Source of the DNA: Epiperipatus broadwayi
Taxonomy: Eukaryota; Onychophora; Udeonychophora; Euonychophora; Peripatidae
Assembly: GCA_028023455.1 (NCBI GenBank)
Contig: JAQFVV010000030.1
Coordinates: forward strand, 6,096,501-6,160,500
Direction: 5' to 3'
Length of the DNA stretch: 64,000 nucleotides
The stretch's first letter is position 1. Each line of letters begins with the position of its first letter. Positions 11,681 to 22,264 of this stretch are shown here, piece by piece. The notes under the pieces were generated by a model. It was not told the origin of the DNA. It saw only the letters and a list, made by a program, of their open reading frames with translations, and did not search any database. The position numbers and the translations under genes are program-made.

Positions 11681-12322
11681 TCATAATACACACATCTCTA
11701 CTGTCACATCCCCAATTCTAGCTCTAGGCAAACATACTCTTACATACTGGCTTTTATTTTCCCTTGCAATTATATCCCCATATTCTCTAATTAGTGAATC
11801 TCCTATCAATATTGTCTCATAGTCTACTTTTTCTCCTCCATCCATAACATTTTTGACCACCTTCTGGACCCCCTTATCCACTTCTTCCTTATCATTTCTA
11901 CTCAATAACTTTTTTATCTGCTCACACTTCACCTCTAATGATTTTAATTTTGTTTCTACATCCTTCACTTCTTCCTCTATCATACTTATTCTTTGGCTGA
12001 CCATCTTTATTGCATTACTACTTCCTTCTCCCGTATCTCCTGACACTTCACTAAAACCATACTCTGTCCTATCTTCCTTAACTACATTTTGCTCCATTTC
12101 CCATAACTTTCTCTTTAGACTATCTACATTTAAAAAGCTCTTTCTCACATCTTTTATCACATTTACACACTGACTACATAACCATAAACCTGTTACATCC
12201 TTCCTAGACTTACTCAAACATTTCAAGTAATAAACCTCATTATACATGCTACACTCTACCTGAGCACACCTAGTTTTTTTCTGATGATTATATATACACT
12301 ATGGAATACAAATACAATCCAT
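11681..12322 (-). pseudogene. LINE ORF1: PHD-like finger, coiled coil, SGNH hydrolase start
   Basis: Starting at ATG 12322 the frame reads MDCICIP, a stop, then CIYNHQKKTRCAQVEC. It continues as an open frame (188 codons from 12247) with KCLSKSRKDVTGLWLCSQC. The C-x-C, C-x4-C and C-x2-C series matches a PHD-type finger. A charged helical stretch follows (about residues 85-125 of the open part, heptad-like, rich in K and E). Then comes ETILIGDSLIREYG, the GDS block of an SGNH/GDSL esterase. This order is known from CR1-group ORF1 proteins that bind the RNA. The frame ends early, so the esterase is truncated. Confidence 0.75.
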
Positions 12323-12499
12323 ATTCCTTATTTTCCAAATCACCTATTCTATATTTGACTTTATACTGCCTCTCTTATTATTCAAACCCCCTTGCACTAA
12401 AGAATAAAAACTTTGCTTTCTTTCAAAACCGATCAAACTATAACCACCTGTTTTCCAACCTTAGGCATCCAAAACATTATCTTTTTTCTCAAAATAAAT

Positions 12500-12900
12500 G
12501 ACTTCTTAAATTAAAAAAAATACCTTTAGTAGCAAACTTGCTATAAACCAATTAATCTTACATACAACTTTATTATAAATATCCTTACAGTAACAAACAT
12601 TCAACAAAATAACTTTTTTTTTTAAAAAAAAACTTCTACATATAAAATGGCGAATGAAAAACTTTCAAACAATTAAAAAAACAATTTTCAATTTTTCAAA
12701 TTTCAATTAACTCACTCTCTTGACCACAATTTACACTTTCTTACACAATAATCAATCTTTATATTGATACTCTCAGATGATCAATCGTATATGCATGGAA
12801 CAAATAGCATTAAAATATTATTTTATCATAAAATAAAAAAATATTTAGCTATGCTCTTTGTCAGTATATTAGCTCTAGTGCCATCTATAAAATTAGCTTA
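12500..12900. other. AT-rich flank upstream of the LINE
   Basis: It carries a T10/A9 tract at 12614-12632 and otherwise nothing recognised. It may include the LINE 5'UTR. Confidence 0.5.
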
Positions 12901-12929
12901 AGGAATCAGTGATTATCAGATGTCCATTC

Positions 12930-13370
12930 ACTATCACCAGACCAGCTTCTGGATTTGTCTTTATCAATAAGGCTTGAAAACTCACTGATAAAGATAAAAG
13001 CCAGAAACTGGTCTGGGAATAAGGAATTAAATGCATTAACATTTGGCGATTCTTATTATTCAGAATTATTTATAGATGACACTATTATAGGGAATTACTC
13101 ATTTTATCATATATTGTATGAGTTGGAGAGGTGAGTGATTCATTGTTATTAATAGTATTTGGAATACTTATCATTCTAATACTAAATCTATGATGAAAGA
13201 TAGAAAAGAAATGATTTCTTTAAACAATATTGCAATATTACTTTTTAACATTTTTCCAAGTTCACTGACTATTTTAAAAAGAAAACCTAATTGAGTTTTA
13301 ACAGTACTACCCTTTTCTAAAACAGTGATTTGCATAACTATTACATGAAGCATTAATATTTTTAATAATC
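12930..13370. repeat. HH1 hammerhead-like repeat, inverted pair, with 3' body
   Basis: Plus strand: CTCA (12981-12984), CTGATAA, a decayed stem II, GAAAC (13004-13008), TGGTC (cleavage side), then TGGG, which can pair with the CTCA. Minus strand at 12939-12968: TGATAAAGAC...AGAAGCTGGTCTGG, a second copy facing the first. The downstream body to about 13230 resembles 48370-48640, sharing CTAAATCTATGA and GGGAATAAGGA-like blocks. Confidence 0.55.
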
Positions 13371-13380
13371 AGTGTGTAAA

Positions 13381-13812
13381 AGGTCTGCCCATCCCTCGCA
13401 TATTTATATATAAATGGATTATTCTCCTGTACAAAAGGGTCAGAATGACTAATATGTCAACATGGGTAGGATAACAACCTTGGCACTAACAAGGGCTTTG
13501 AATGTTCCATCATCATATTTTCAATGAAATGGAAGGCTGAAGAGTTGTGAGTTGGATTAGTTTGAAGCCTGTCCTTTAAAGTATGAAGATTGGCTATCTT
13601 AATATAAAGCTGAGCACTGATTATATATGTGTGTGAGGATAGTAATCTAGACCAACTAATGATTGCTGGTTTAGCATGAAATACGTATATTGGTGATTAT
13701 TTATCTTTTCAACATGTGTGTGATCAGGTGGGTCAGCAATATGAGATGGCACTGAGAGTGGTGGGTTGAGGGAAAGTCTGAGTTGGAATGCCACATATAT
13801 TACATATATAAA
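13381..13812. repeat. FB repeat, copy 3, single arm
   Basis: It shares with other FB arms GTCTGCCCATCCC, CATCATATTTTCAATGAAAT, GATTGCTGGTTTAGCATGAA and GTGATCAGGTGGGTCAGCAA. It ends in AAGTCTGAGTTGGAATGCC (B-box-like, degraded). Confidence 0.75.
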
Positions 13813-14394
13813 TACAGGTTTAAGCATGCAATGAAGTAATCTTAAGTTAGTAATTTTGTAAAATATTTGTCAACCTTTTGCTCAATACAAATATAAAATT
13901 TACTGATGTTCAATACCCAGTAAGGTGATTTTCTGGCACAGCAGTATTTATTAATTTACTTTTATTTTTATTCCACAGTAAAAACATCATTTCGATTATT
14001 GCTATAGAGTAAATGACAAACTTTATCAGCCTTCTTTTTGAGCTGATATAGGTTGCAAATTTGCATTACATTTCAGTTCTGATTGGTTAAAATGGTGATT
14101 TGAATATGTAGAGTTATGCCAATAAGTATATTATCAGTACATTTGATTTTAACTTTCGAACTATGTAGGTTTTCCTTTTATCTTACTTTATAAAGACTTT
14201 TTAAAGTATTAAATTGGTCTGACAAGTTCTATTTTCATGTTCTTGGTTACAATTTCTATTTTAAGCACTAGATAATTTGTTTTTGAATTTCATTTTGTTC
14301 AAAGGTTGATGAGTACTTTTTTGCTGTTTTTATAAATTAAAATTATATAATTAAATCTATGTATACATATGTACATACATTTGTATTTTTATAT

Positions 14395-14772
14395 TGGACT
14401 ATTTCGATCATCTAATATGTATATTGAATGTCTTTAGAAAAAATTAACTTTATTTACGTATTCCAAATACAGGAGGAACCTTTCTATTGACTGTTGCCTT
14501 TGGAAGGATGGCTCAGTTGGTTAGAGCATTATCTTAAAATTCAATAATCAAGAATCTAAGGACCCAGGTTCGAATCACATGCTAGTACTGTCACTGGTCA
14601 GGCCAGCAACATTTGAATAAGAGGGGAAAACAATACCTCTCAAAATGTTGTGCACAAACTAACCTGTTTGTTGTATTATTACTAAAAGTTGAATGTATTT
14701 GGAATATTTAAATAAAGTTAAATTTTTCTAAAGACATTCAATACACCTATTAGATGATGGAAATAGTCCAAT
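14395..14772 (+). repeat. SINE-2: tRNA-like module with inverted ends
   Basis: A left end of about 75 nt (TTGGACTATTTCGATCATC ... ACTTTATTTACG) is repeated inverted at the right end (AAATAAAGTTAAATTTTTC ... GATGATGGAAATAGTCCAA). Between them lie AGGAGGAACCTTTCTATTGA (PLE 3' flank), an exact A box TGGCTCAGTTGG, and B box GGTTCGAATCA about 45 nt later. Together these look like a Penelope-derived tail bearing a tRNA-like promoter. Confidence 0.7.
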
Positions 14773-16170
14773 ATAAAAATACAACTAGAACACCATCGTC
14801 GCAAACCTTCAGGAAAACAATATATACACACACACTAACTTCAGATAGTAAGCTCAATTGGTTTCCCGAAATGCTTTGTAAAAAATCTCGTATAAGAAGT
14901 AATTAGTTCATATTGTAAAAAAATAATTCGTTATTTTAAATTCAAAATATATAAAGTACTGATTAAAAAATACGTGTTAAATGAATCAAAATGTTCATCT
15001 GCTGTTCGTCTTCAAAGACAATGTAAAACTAATGCAATAGTTCTTTGGTCTTTTTGTCCTGATTGATGGATTACTAGAAGATAAATAAATATACCTTTAA
15101 ATTAGTCAAAATGCATTAGCATTCTAATGTAATGCTTTATCTAATTACCACGTAAAACTAATCATTATCATAAATTTTATTAAATGTTTATTTTCTATTT
15201 GAAGTTTTTTAGAAACATTTTAAAAATTCAGAATTCTAAAATTCCACAGTAGTCAGGTTAAATTTCAAAATTGGAATAAAAATTTAAGCTGAAGTGAGCA
15301 AATATATTAATCTGACCCTTCCATCTTTATTCAGTGGGATAAATTTTTTGGACTCATTAATATTTAGAGATGTATTTTGTTTCTTATGTGTTAAAGATAT
15401 ATCAAGTTTATAAAGAAAATCAAATATAATTAAAAAACGGGTTGACAACCTCAAGAGAATGGACTTTTTAAATCTTATTCTTCCTATTAATTTACTTGTT
15501 TTTTTAAAACATATATATATATTTGAAGTTTTGCAAGAAGGTACTTAAAATTTTTAATATTTAAAAAGAAATTTTTTTATTTGATCTGACAGTGTTTCTT
15601 TTTTTTTAGCACATTATTTTATTAATTAATATTTGTCAGCTGACAATTTTTGCATCATTTTATTTAAATAATATTAATTTAATGTATATATATATATACA
15701 CACACCCATATTTGCATATGCATAATTTCCTCTAAATACATATATATTATAGTAAGCTTTATATAAATATAAACTCTATTATATAGTATATATATATGCA
15801 AATATTAATTAATTAACTCTCACATAAATGTATAATTTATTAATGTTATTTATTTATACTACTTTTTACATTTCATATACAGCAATATTTGATAAAAATC
15901 ACTAAAAGTTTTGTAGGATTTGCTTCTGCTATTTAAGTATGACATCATGAGATTATTCAGAAGATCACATGAGACATAGAAATACAGTTTGATATTCAAG
16001 TTTGAATGTCAACTTTAGTTATAGTTTAACCAAAGTCTTTTTTATATCAGCTTAATGTTAACTGATAAGACAGCTTATAATTCCCCTCATTTTTAAATAA
16101 CCTTTCCATCAAATAGACTTATTAAATATGTAAGTATTAATTAATAAAATACCACTTAAATATGTAATCT
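14772..16170. other. AT-rich stretch with TA microsatellites
   Basis: It holds (TA)n runs at about 15510 and 15680-15800. No gene is seen. Confidence 0.6.
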
Positions 16171-16383
16171 ATTAATGTGATTTTGTAGAATTTATGATCC
16201 TATATAAAACAAATTGGATAAAAACTCAATTAAACATATTGCAGGGTATATGTTTTTGTCCATCAAACTTGATGTCATCAGCTGCTTGGGAGACCAGTTG
16301 AGATTATATCCACAGAAACAGCTGATGATATCAGGTTTAATTAATAAAAATATATGCCTGCAAAAGATTTATCTAATTGTTAT
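16170..16383. repeat. Copy of a diverged ~380-bp dispersed repeat
   Basis: TTGATGTCATCAGCTGCTTG, GACCAGTTGAGAT and GATGATATCAGGTTTAAT recur in altered form at about 18165-18240 and 18540-18620. Confidence 0.4.
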
Positions 16384-17462
16384 GCAAATCATCATCATCA
16401 TTATTATCATCAACCATTATCAATTCACTGCAGGATGAAGGTCTCTCCAAGTTTAATCCATCTTCTCCGATCTTTAGCTTCTCTTTTCCACAACACCCCT
16501 GCACATTTTCTTATTTCATCCATCCATCTCACATGTGGTCTCTTTCTGGGTCTTTTACAATCTCTTGGAATCCAGTTTAAAATTTCAATTGTCCATCTAT
16601 TATCATTTCTTCTAGCAATATGTCCAGCCCAACTCCATTTCAATCTTTTAATTTTTTCAATAAGGAAGGCAGTAACACCTGTTTGTTGTCTTACCCATAC
16701 ATTGTGTTTTCAATCTCTTCTTGTTACTCCCAACATACATCTCTCCATACTTCTTTGAGTGGTCTGAAGTCTCTGTATTGCTCTTCTATTAAGTGTCCAA
16801 GTCTCAGATCCATAAGTAAGAACTGGTAAAATACATTTGTTAAAAACCATCCTTTTTAAACACATAGGCATATTTCCTTTTAGTATCAAGTTATTTCTAC
16901 TAATAGCACTCCAACCAAGTTTAATTCTATGATTAATTTCCTCCACTATGTTTCCATCTGTATTAATAATCTGACCAAGGTATTTGTAACTGTTAACTTC
17001 TTCTAATTCTTCATAATCAATCTTTATTTTCATATTTTGAGCAAATCGATTAAACATTACTTTAGTCTTTTTAACATTTATCTTTATTCCTACTTTTCTA
17101 CTTTCATCTGCTAACTCCTGCAACATTTCCTGCAGCTCTGAAGCATTATTTGCAAAAACAACTACATCATCTGCAAAATCTAAATGACTTAAATACTCTC
17201 CATTTACTTTCATTCCTTTAGTTTCCCATTTTAATCCACAAAATACTTCTTGCAGCACTGCTGTAAAAAGTTTTGGTGATATGGAGTCACCTTGTCTTAC
17301 ACCTTTCTCAATGTTGATTTTTCCAGTATCATTATGTAATCTAATTGTTGCTGTTGCATTTTTATAAATATTCTTTAAAATATGACAATAACCTGGATCT
17401 ATACCTTGATGATCCAATGCTTTAATCCCTGAAGAAATGTGTATAGAATCGAATGCCAAATA
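16383..17462 (-). mobile_element. 5'-truncated RTE-like LINE (RT and C-terminus)
   Basis: The minus-strand RT frame (16710-17459) is open for 249 codons. Its motifs are MAFDSIH (remnant of motif A), EKGVRQGDSISPKLFTAVLQ (B), LDFADDVVVFANN (C, catalytic FADD), KINVKKTKVMFN (D) and YKYLGQIIN (E). It continues in another frame (16425-16643) with LKWSWAGHIARR-DNRW, RDCKRPRKRPHVRWMDEI and AKDRRRW, the GH...RW...DR..W tail typical of RTE/BovB-type elements. The 3' end is a (GAT)n run (+ strand ATCATCATC at 16389). At least five shorter relatives lie in the window. One frameshift separates the blocks. Confidence 0.85.
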
Positions 17463-17499
17463 TTGCCATATAAAGACTTCAAATTTTTATAAATGTTTA

Positions 17500-17608
17500 T
17501 ATATTTTAATAGATTACATATTTATGTAGTAGCTTATTAATTAGTTTTAATATTTTTTAAGTTTTCCTGAAGGTTTGTGATAATGGTATTTTAGTTGTGT
17601 TTATATGT
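17500..17608. repeat. Partial unit of the ~380-bp repeat
   Basis: AATAGATTACATATTTATGTAGT matches the unit ends at 18320-18350 and 18700-18720. Confidence 0.35.
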
Positions 17609-18003
17609 TGGATTATTTCCATTATCTAATATCAAATATTGAATGTCTTTATAAAAATTTAATTTTATTTAAATATTTCAATTACATTCAACTGTTAGTA
17701 AAAGCACACAGGTTAATATACACACAATGTTTTGAGAGATATTATTCTTCTCTCTTGGTTAGAGCATTATCTCAAAATTCAATATTCAAGAATCTAAGAG
17801 TCCAGATTCGATTCCCATGCTAGTAATGTCATTAGTTAGGCCAACAACACCTGAAGAATAGAGAACAATACTTCTTGAAATGTTGTGCATATAGTAATCT
17901 GTGTGCTATTATTAACCATTGAATGTAATTGAAATATTTAAATAAAGTTATTTTTTTTCTGAAGACATTCAATACTTAATATTAGATGATAGAAATAGTC
18001 CAA
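17608..18003 (+). repeat. SINE-2 copy with longer inverted ends
   Basis: Left and right ends are inverted copies of each other over about 150 nt (17608-17755 against 17860-18003). The centre has TTGGTTAGAGCATTATC and B-box-like AGATTCGATTCCC. It is the same family as 14395-14772. Confidence 0.65.
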
Positions 18004-18049
18004 CATATAAATACAATTTAAAATGTTTATTTGGTAATGTTGTTACAAT

Positions 18050-18720
18050 ATCAGTTGGATTATAGACTCAGCCTAGTCAATTATCATCTTACATTCAAAC
18101 TTTAATATAAAATTGAGTATTGTAAGTCTATTTAAATGGAAACTGAGATACAGTGTTCAATGTGATCTTAACTGATCACCAGAGAAGCTTATGATGTCAG
18201 TTTTTATTTGACAGACATATCCTGTAAGGGATTTAGTTGATTTTTTTTATATATATTAAATATTATTATATATATGATCATAAGTTTCTATAAATTTATA
18301 TAGAATGAGTAAATAAATAATGTTAGTAGATTACCCATTTTTGTAGTATTTCTTAACTATATTAACATATTTAAACAATTTATTTGATTGCAAGATATTT
18401 AAAAATAAATTTGATTATTGGCTCTGCCAATTAACATAAAGTGGATTCAAAAGATGCTCTAATTAAATTATTGTTAAAACTCACATTCAAATATTAAAAT
18501 CAAATTGAGCATTGTATTTATTTAAATGATAACTGATTTGCTATGTTTAATGTGATCTCAAGTGGTCTTCTAAGCAATTGATGACATCAGATTTATTGAA
18601 AGAAAAACATGTTTTACAAAAAGTTTAGTTAAATTTTTGTCAAATATTTTTATATATAAGAATGTTTTTAAAAATTTCTATAACAGGTGTAAATAATATT
18701 ATTAATAGATTACATGTATC
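18050..18720. repeat. Two tandem diverged ~380-bp units
   Basis: Unit 1 (about 18050-18340) and unit 2 (about 18430-18720) share, in order, ACATTCAAA..TTAA, AAATTGAG-ATTGTA, AATGTGATCT and GATGACATCAG/GATGTCAG. Both close with AATAGATTACA-type sequence about 380 bp apart. No coding potential is seen. Confidence 0.45.
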
Positions 18721-18763
18721 AGCCAAGAATAATAACTTCACTGGCATTTTACCTTTGATGTTA

Positions 18764-19048
18764 GGGTCAAGAGACACATGGTCTTGCTTTGGATCAAGAG
18801 ACATATTCTTTCTTTGGATCAAGAGACACATGGTCTTTCTTTGGATGAAGAGACACATGGTCTTTCTTTGGATCAAGAGACACATGGTCTTTCTTTGGAT
18901 CAAGAGACATATTCTTTTTTTGGATCAAGAGACATATTCTTTCTTTGGATCAAGAGATACATGGTCTTTCTTTGGATCAGGAGACACATGGTATTTCTTT
19001 GGATCAAGAGACATATTCTTTCTTTGGATCAAGAGACACATGGTCTTT
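18764..19048. repeat. Minisatellite, about 11 units of 25-27 bp
   Basis: Units of TTTGGATCAAGAGACAYATKSTCTTTC type are repeated head to tail. A 25-bp variant (ACATATTC) and a 27-bp variant (ACACATGGTC) alternate irregularly. Long open frames across it on both strands only reflect the repeat. Confidence 0.9.
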
Positions 19049-19049
19049 T

Positions 19050-19955
19050 TTTTTCAGTTGCTTGATAATTCTTAACTGAAATGCAGTTGGGGTTTCTTGA
19101 AGGCAAATGAATGCATGCATAAATGAACTTTTAAAAAGATATTTACAATTATGCTAAACTAAGCTAAATTATGAACCTTAATCTCAGGAGACTGTAGAGT
19201 TTATAAGCCAAGGCAGCAGTTGTGGCTGAAAATAGAGAATGCTGAGAATTTCCTAATTGCAGGCCTGGGCCAATATTGGAATACTGATCTTTCATTTAAG
19301 TATCTTTAACTGCAGATTATTTTGAAATGAAGAAAGATGCAGGAACTTGAAGAATTATCTAATATTAATTGGGACATCATTGAATTTTGTGGTTAAAAGA
19401 AAAATAAAGAGATCATTGATTTAAAAAGTGGATAAGTACTTTACTATAAAGGCACAAATATTAGAGGCACAAATGGACTGGAATTTATTGTGAATAAAAA
19501 GTGAAAGAAAAATTGTGGAGATTGATGATATATCAGATAAAGTGGCAAGATTAGTTATTCAAATTAATGGATGAAAACAAATGCAGATAAATCAGAATTA
19601 TATCCCAATAAATTATCATTGTGATGAAGAAATGAAGGATTTATTTTATGGATGTGCAAAATGCTTTTGATCAGACCAAACAATATTTTAAAATTGTCAT
19701 AAAGAATGTAATGTTAGAATTAGTAAATCATTGAATGATGAAAGTGTTGTAGGTTAATTTGGTTATAGTGATAGAAATGAGAAAAGATATAGACTTCAAA
19801 TTAACAGAAAAAGAAAAACTGTATATTATGAATCTTTCTTTGAAAAAAAAAAAACTTAACGGAAACGGATATGGAAACATCCAAAAAAGGTACAGCACAA
19901 TTATATTATATTTTGACAAACAGAATATATATATATATATACATAATTAATAAAA
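19050..19955. other. AT-rich stretch, possibly decayed LINE 5' part
   Basis: No recognisable frame is present. It precedes the decayed RTE-like copy and may include its lost 5' half. Confidence 0.35.
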
Positions 19956-20120
19956 CAAATCACTGAGGTGAGCCATTAAGGTCGAAACAAATTGCTCTGG
20001 TGATGAGGATAGTACGATAGAGATTTTGAATTCTTTCTCTGTTGGCACTTATAATTAAAGCTTGCTTGGAGCTAGTGGTAAGCTCCATCTGGTGAATATA
20101 TATATATATATATGTTAGGA
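19955..20120 (+). repeat. Hammerhead-like repeat (HH2)
   Basis: ATCA then CTGAGGTGA (19963-19971), CC-ATTAA-GG, then TCGAAAC (19982-19988), AAATTGCTC, and TGGT, which can pair with the ATCA. About 60 nt later a perfect hairpin GGAGCT-AGTGGTA-AGCTCC follows AAGCTTGCTT. A related AAGCTTGTTT plus hairpin follows the HH1 copy at 2470-2495. The CUGANGA core is altered, so activity is unlikely. (TA)n runs flank it. Confidence 0.4.
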
Positions 20121-20559
20121 TTATAATATTCTTAAAAGATTTGACACAAGAAATATTCAATTATTAGTGAGATATAATATTTGTAATAATGCAAAAGTAA
20201 AGAGACACAAATTATTAAAAAAAATCAGTTTTAAGAGTGGATAATCCTAATCTTCAGAAACACTCCAATAAATTTAAATTCGAATTTGTAAATTATTTCA
20301 GAATATTAAAAGAGTTTTAAAATGTTTCAGATTTGACTAAAATCAATAAAAAAGATAACTGACACACTACAAAAAACTAAGACAAAGATAACTGATATAA
20401 AAAAGTTGCGATTTACCAATACATTTTCTAAGGAGATTAGACTATGTATGAAAAAAAAATGATTTTTTTTTTAAAAAGTGATTCATTAAAAAAAGTAAAG
20501 TTTTGTAAAATACTACGAAACAGAGTTAACAATGATATAAAACATAAAACAATGATTAG

Positions 20560-22140
20560 CAAGGAAAGCTACAGAAGAGATTAAAAGTCTTAGTAATGGA
20601 AGGAGAGTTGTTTCAGCAATAAAAAGAAAAAATGCAACTATTATTAAAAAGGGAATGATATTATGAAATACGTTGAAGAGTTTTAAAAGAATTATATAGT
20701 AATGAAAAACAAAATCCAGAAAACAACATTCCCTTCAATTATACATCTTAATTGTCATGTATTTTAAATGAAGAGATGAGATATGCAATTAAGATTACAA
20801 AAAAAGATAAAAACTCTACCAAATAATAGAAATATTACTAATGTTTTTAAAAAAAGAGATTATAAAAATAAAAAAAAATTGTTGACAAAGTTGCACACCA
20901 GATGTCTAAATGATAAGAGATGTCTCAGTTGATTGGAAGAATGCAATAGTAATATTGGTATTTAAGAAAGATAATTAAATCTATCAGTCTTCTATCATTT
21001 GAATACATAATCTTTATCATGATATTTATAACTCACCTACAGTGAAGTTTGGATTCTCATCATCTAAAAGCATAAGCTGGATTTAAGAATGATTTTAGCT
21101 CAGTAGTTCAAATCTAAGCATTGAGAAAAAGTATAAAAGACGACCCATAAATATTGTTCTTTGAATATGTAGATTAAGAAAAGGATTTGATTCTATAGAA
21201 AGTCTACAGAGATTAAATCTTTGAAGAATATTTATTAAACTGCAACGGCAGTGATTAGATTAGTAAAGATATTAACAAAATTAATATTATAAAGAAAGTA
21301 TAACATGCTGATTTCATATCTTCAAAAGTTTTGACAACAGTTTTATAAGAAATATTTTGTGGATTAAAATGGGAAGCTAAGAAAGTAAAAAAAAAAGTGA
21401 GATTACTTAAGTCATCTACACTTTGCAATCGATGTGGTTGTTTTACAAATAATGCTTCAAAGTTTCAAAAAATATTGCAAAGGTTATTAGATGAAAGTAA
21501 TAAAGTAGAATTGAAGATAAATGCAAATAAGACTAAAATAACATTAATTTGATTTTTTTCAGAAAAATTAAATAAAGATTGATAATGTTACAGATAAAAA
21601 CATAATTTTTTTTTTCCATGTGTCATAGCATCGGCTGGGAAGCGAACCCGTTAACCCGGGGCAACTGCATGTAAGGCAGCTGTGCTGACCACTCGACCAC
21701 CAACGCTTGACGATAAGAACATAATTGATGTAATAAACCACAGAAATAAACTTGGAAGTGTTTGAAAAGAAAGGGTCTTAATAGATGTGTTTCATCCAAC
21801 TCTTACTTAGAGATCCGAGACTTGGATACTTAACAGAAGAGCAATATAGAGACTTCATATCCATCAATAAAGTATGCACGGATGTTTTGTAAGAATAATA
21901 ATGAGATGGAAAATGAAATATATGTTTGATACAATAAACAGTACTGAAATATTGTTAGAAGAGTTGATACTTGATCAAGAGGTGAAATTATAAATTGATC
22001 CCCAAAGATTTTAAAAGATTTAGAGATTACATAATTTGCTAGCATGGTGTAAAGTGAGGAGGTGATGAATCAGAGAAACTGAATTAAATGAGAGAGTTTT
22101 ATTCTTGATAATGGTTGAAAATAATGATGATATAGTGATA
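20560..22140 (+). mobile_element. Heavily decayed RTE-like LINE copy
   Basis: Read across frames on the plus strand it gives a linker (AEEIKSLSNGRRVVSAIKRK, MKYVEEF), remnants around GFDSIES, GLKWEAKKVK, and the decayed motif C block. The motif C block lies at about 21415-21455 (GTCATCTACACTTTGCAATC then GATGTGGTTGTTTTACAAA) and aligns with the FADDVVVF region of the 16383-17462 element. It ends in TTGATAATGGTTGAAAATAA and a GAT-rich tail. A SINE interrupts it at 21608. Confidence 0.65.
21608..21711 (-). repeat. tRNA-derived SINE-1, copy 1
   Basis: Minus strand: GTCAAGCGTTGGTGGTCGAG, B box GGTTCGCTTCCC, and an A-run tail. Flanking duplications are GATAAAAACATAATT (21593-21607) and GATAAGAACATAATT (21712-21726). 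It is inserted in the decayed RTE-like copy. Confidence 0.9.
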
Positions 22141-22158
22141 AAAAAATTCAAATATCTT

Positions 22159-22262
22159 GTCAAGCATTGGTGGTTGAGAGGTCAGCACAGCTTCCTTACA
22201 AGCAGTTGTCCTGGGTTAGCGGGTTTGCTTCCCAGCCAATGCTATGACACATGAAAAAAAAA
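22159..22262 (+). repeat. tRNA-derived SINE-1, copy 2
   Basis: It runs from GTCAAGCATTGGTGGTTGAG through GGTTTGCTTCCC to ATGACACATG and an A run. Flanking repeats are AAAATTCAAATATCTT and AAAATCCAAATATCTT. Confidence 0.9.
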
Positions 22263-22264
22263 TC

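Larger units (their letters stand above)
7873..12500 (-). mobile_element. Nearly full-length but inactive CR1/L2-like LINE
   Basis: Minus-strand blocks occur in the order of a two-ORF non-LTR retrotransposon: ORF1 (about 12322-11681), AP endonuclease (11281-10637), linker and RT (10283-8728), and C-terminal knuckle (8320-7940). The 3' end runs into a short repeat (ATCAC-type, + strand GATGTGATGTGATG at 7881-7894), as in CR1/L2-type tails. The PHD-like finger plus SGNH ORF1 points to the CR1 superfamily, though the exact clade is uncertain. Multiple stops and frameshifts show it is dead. The 5' boundary is approximate. Confidence 0.8.

Noticed and set aside
9809-12501. Plus-strand frames over the LINE (9809, 10345, 11853, 12301)
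   Set aside because: Antisense shadows of the minus-strand LINE, low-complexity in sequence.
18764-19048. CRISPR-like periodicity
   Set aside because: Units are contiguous without unique spacers, and the genome is eukaryotic.
18640-19075. Overlapping repetitive frames on both strands (LDQETHGLS / WIKRHMVF)
   Set aside because: Translations of the 25-27-bp minisatellite in several frames.
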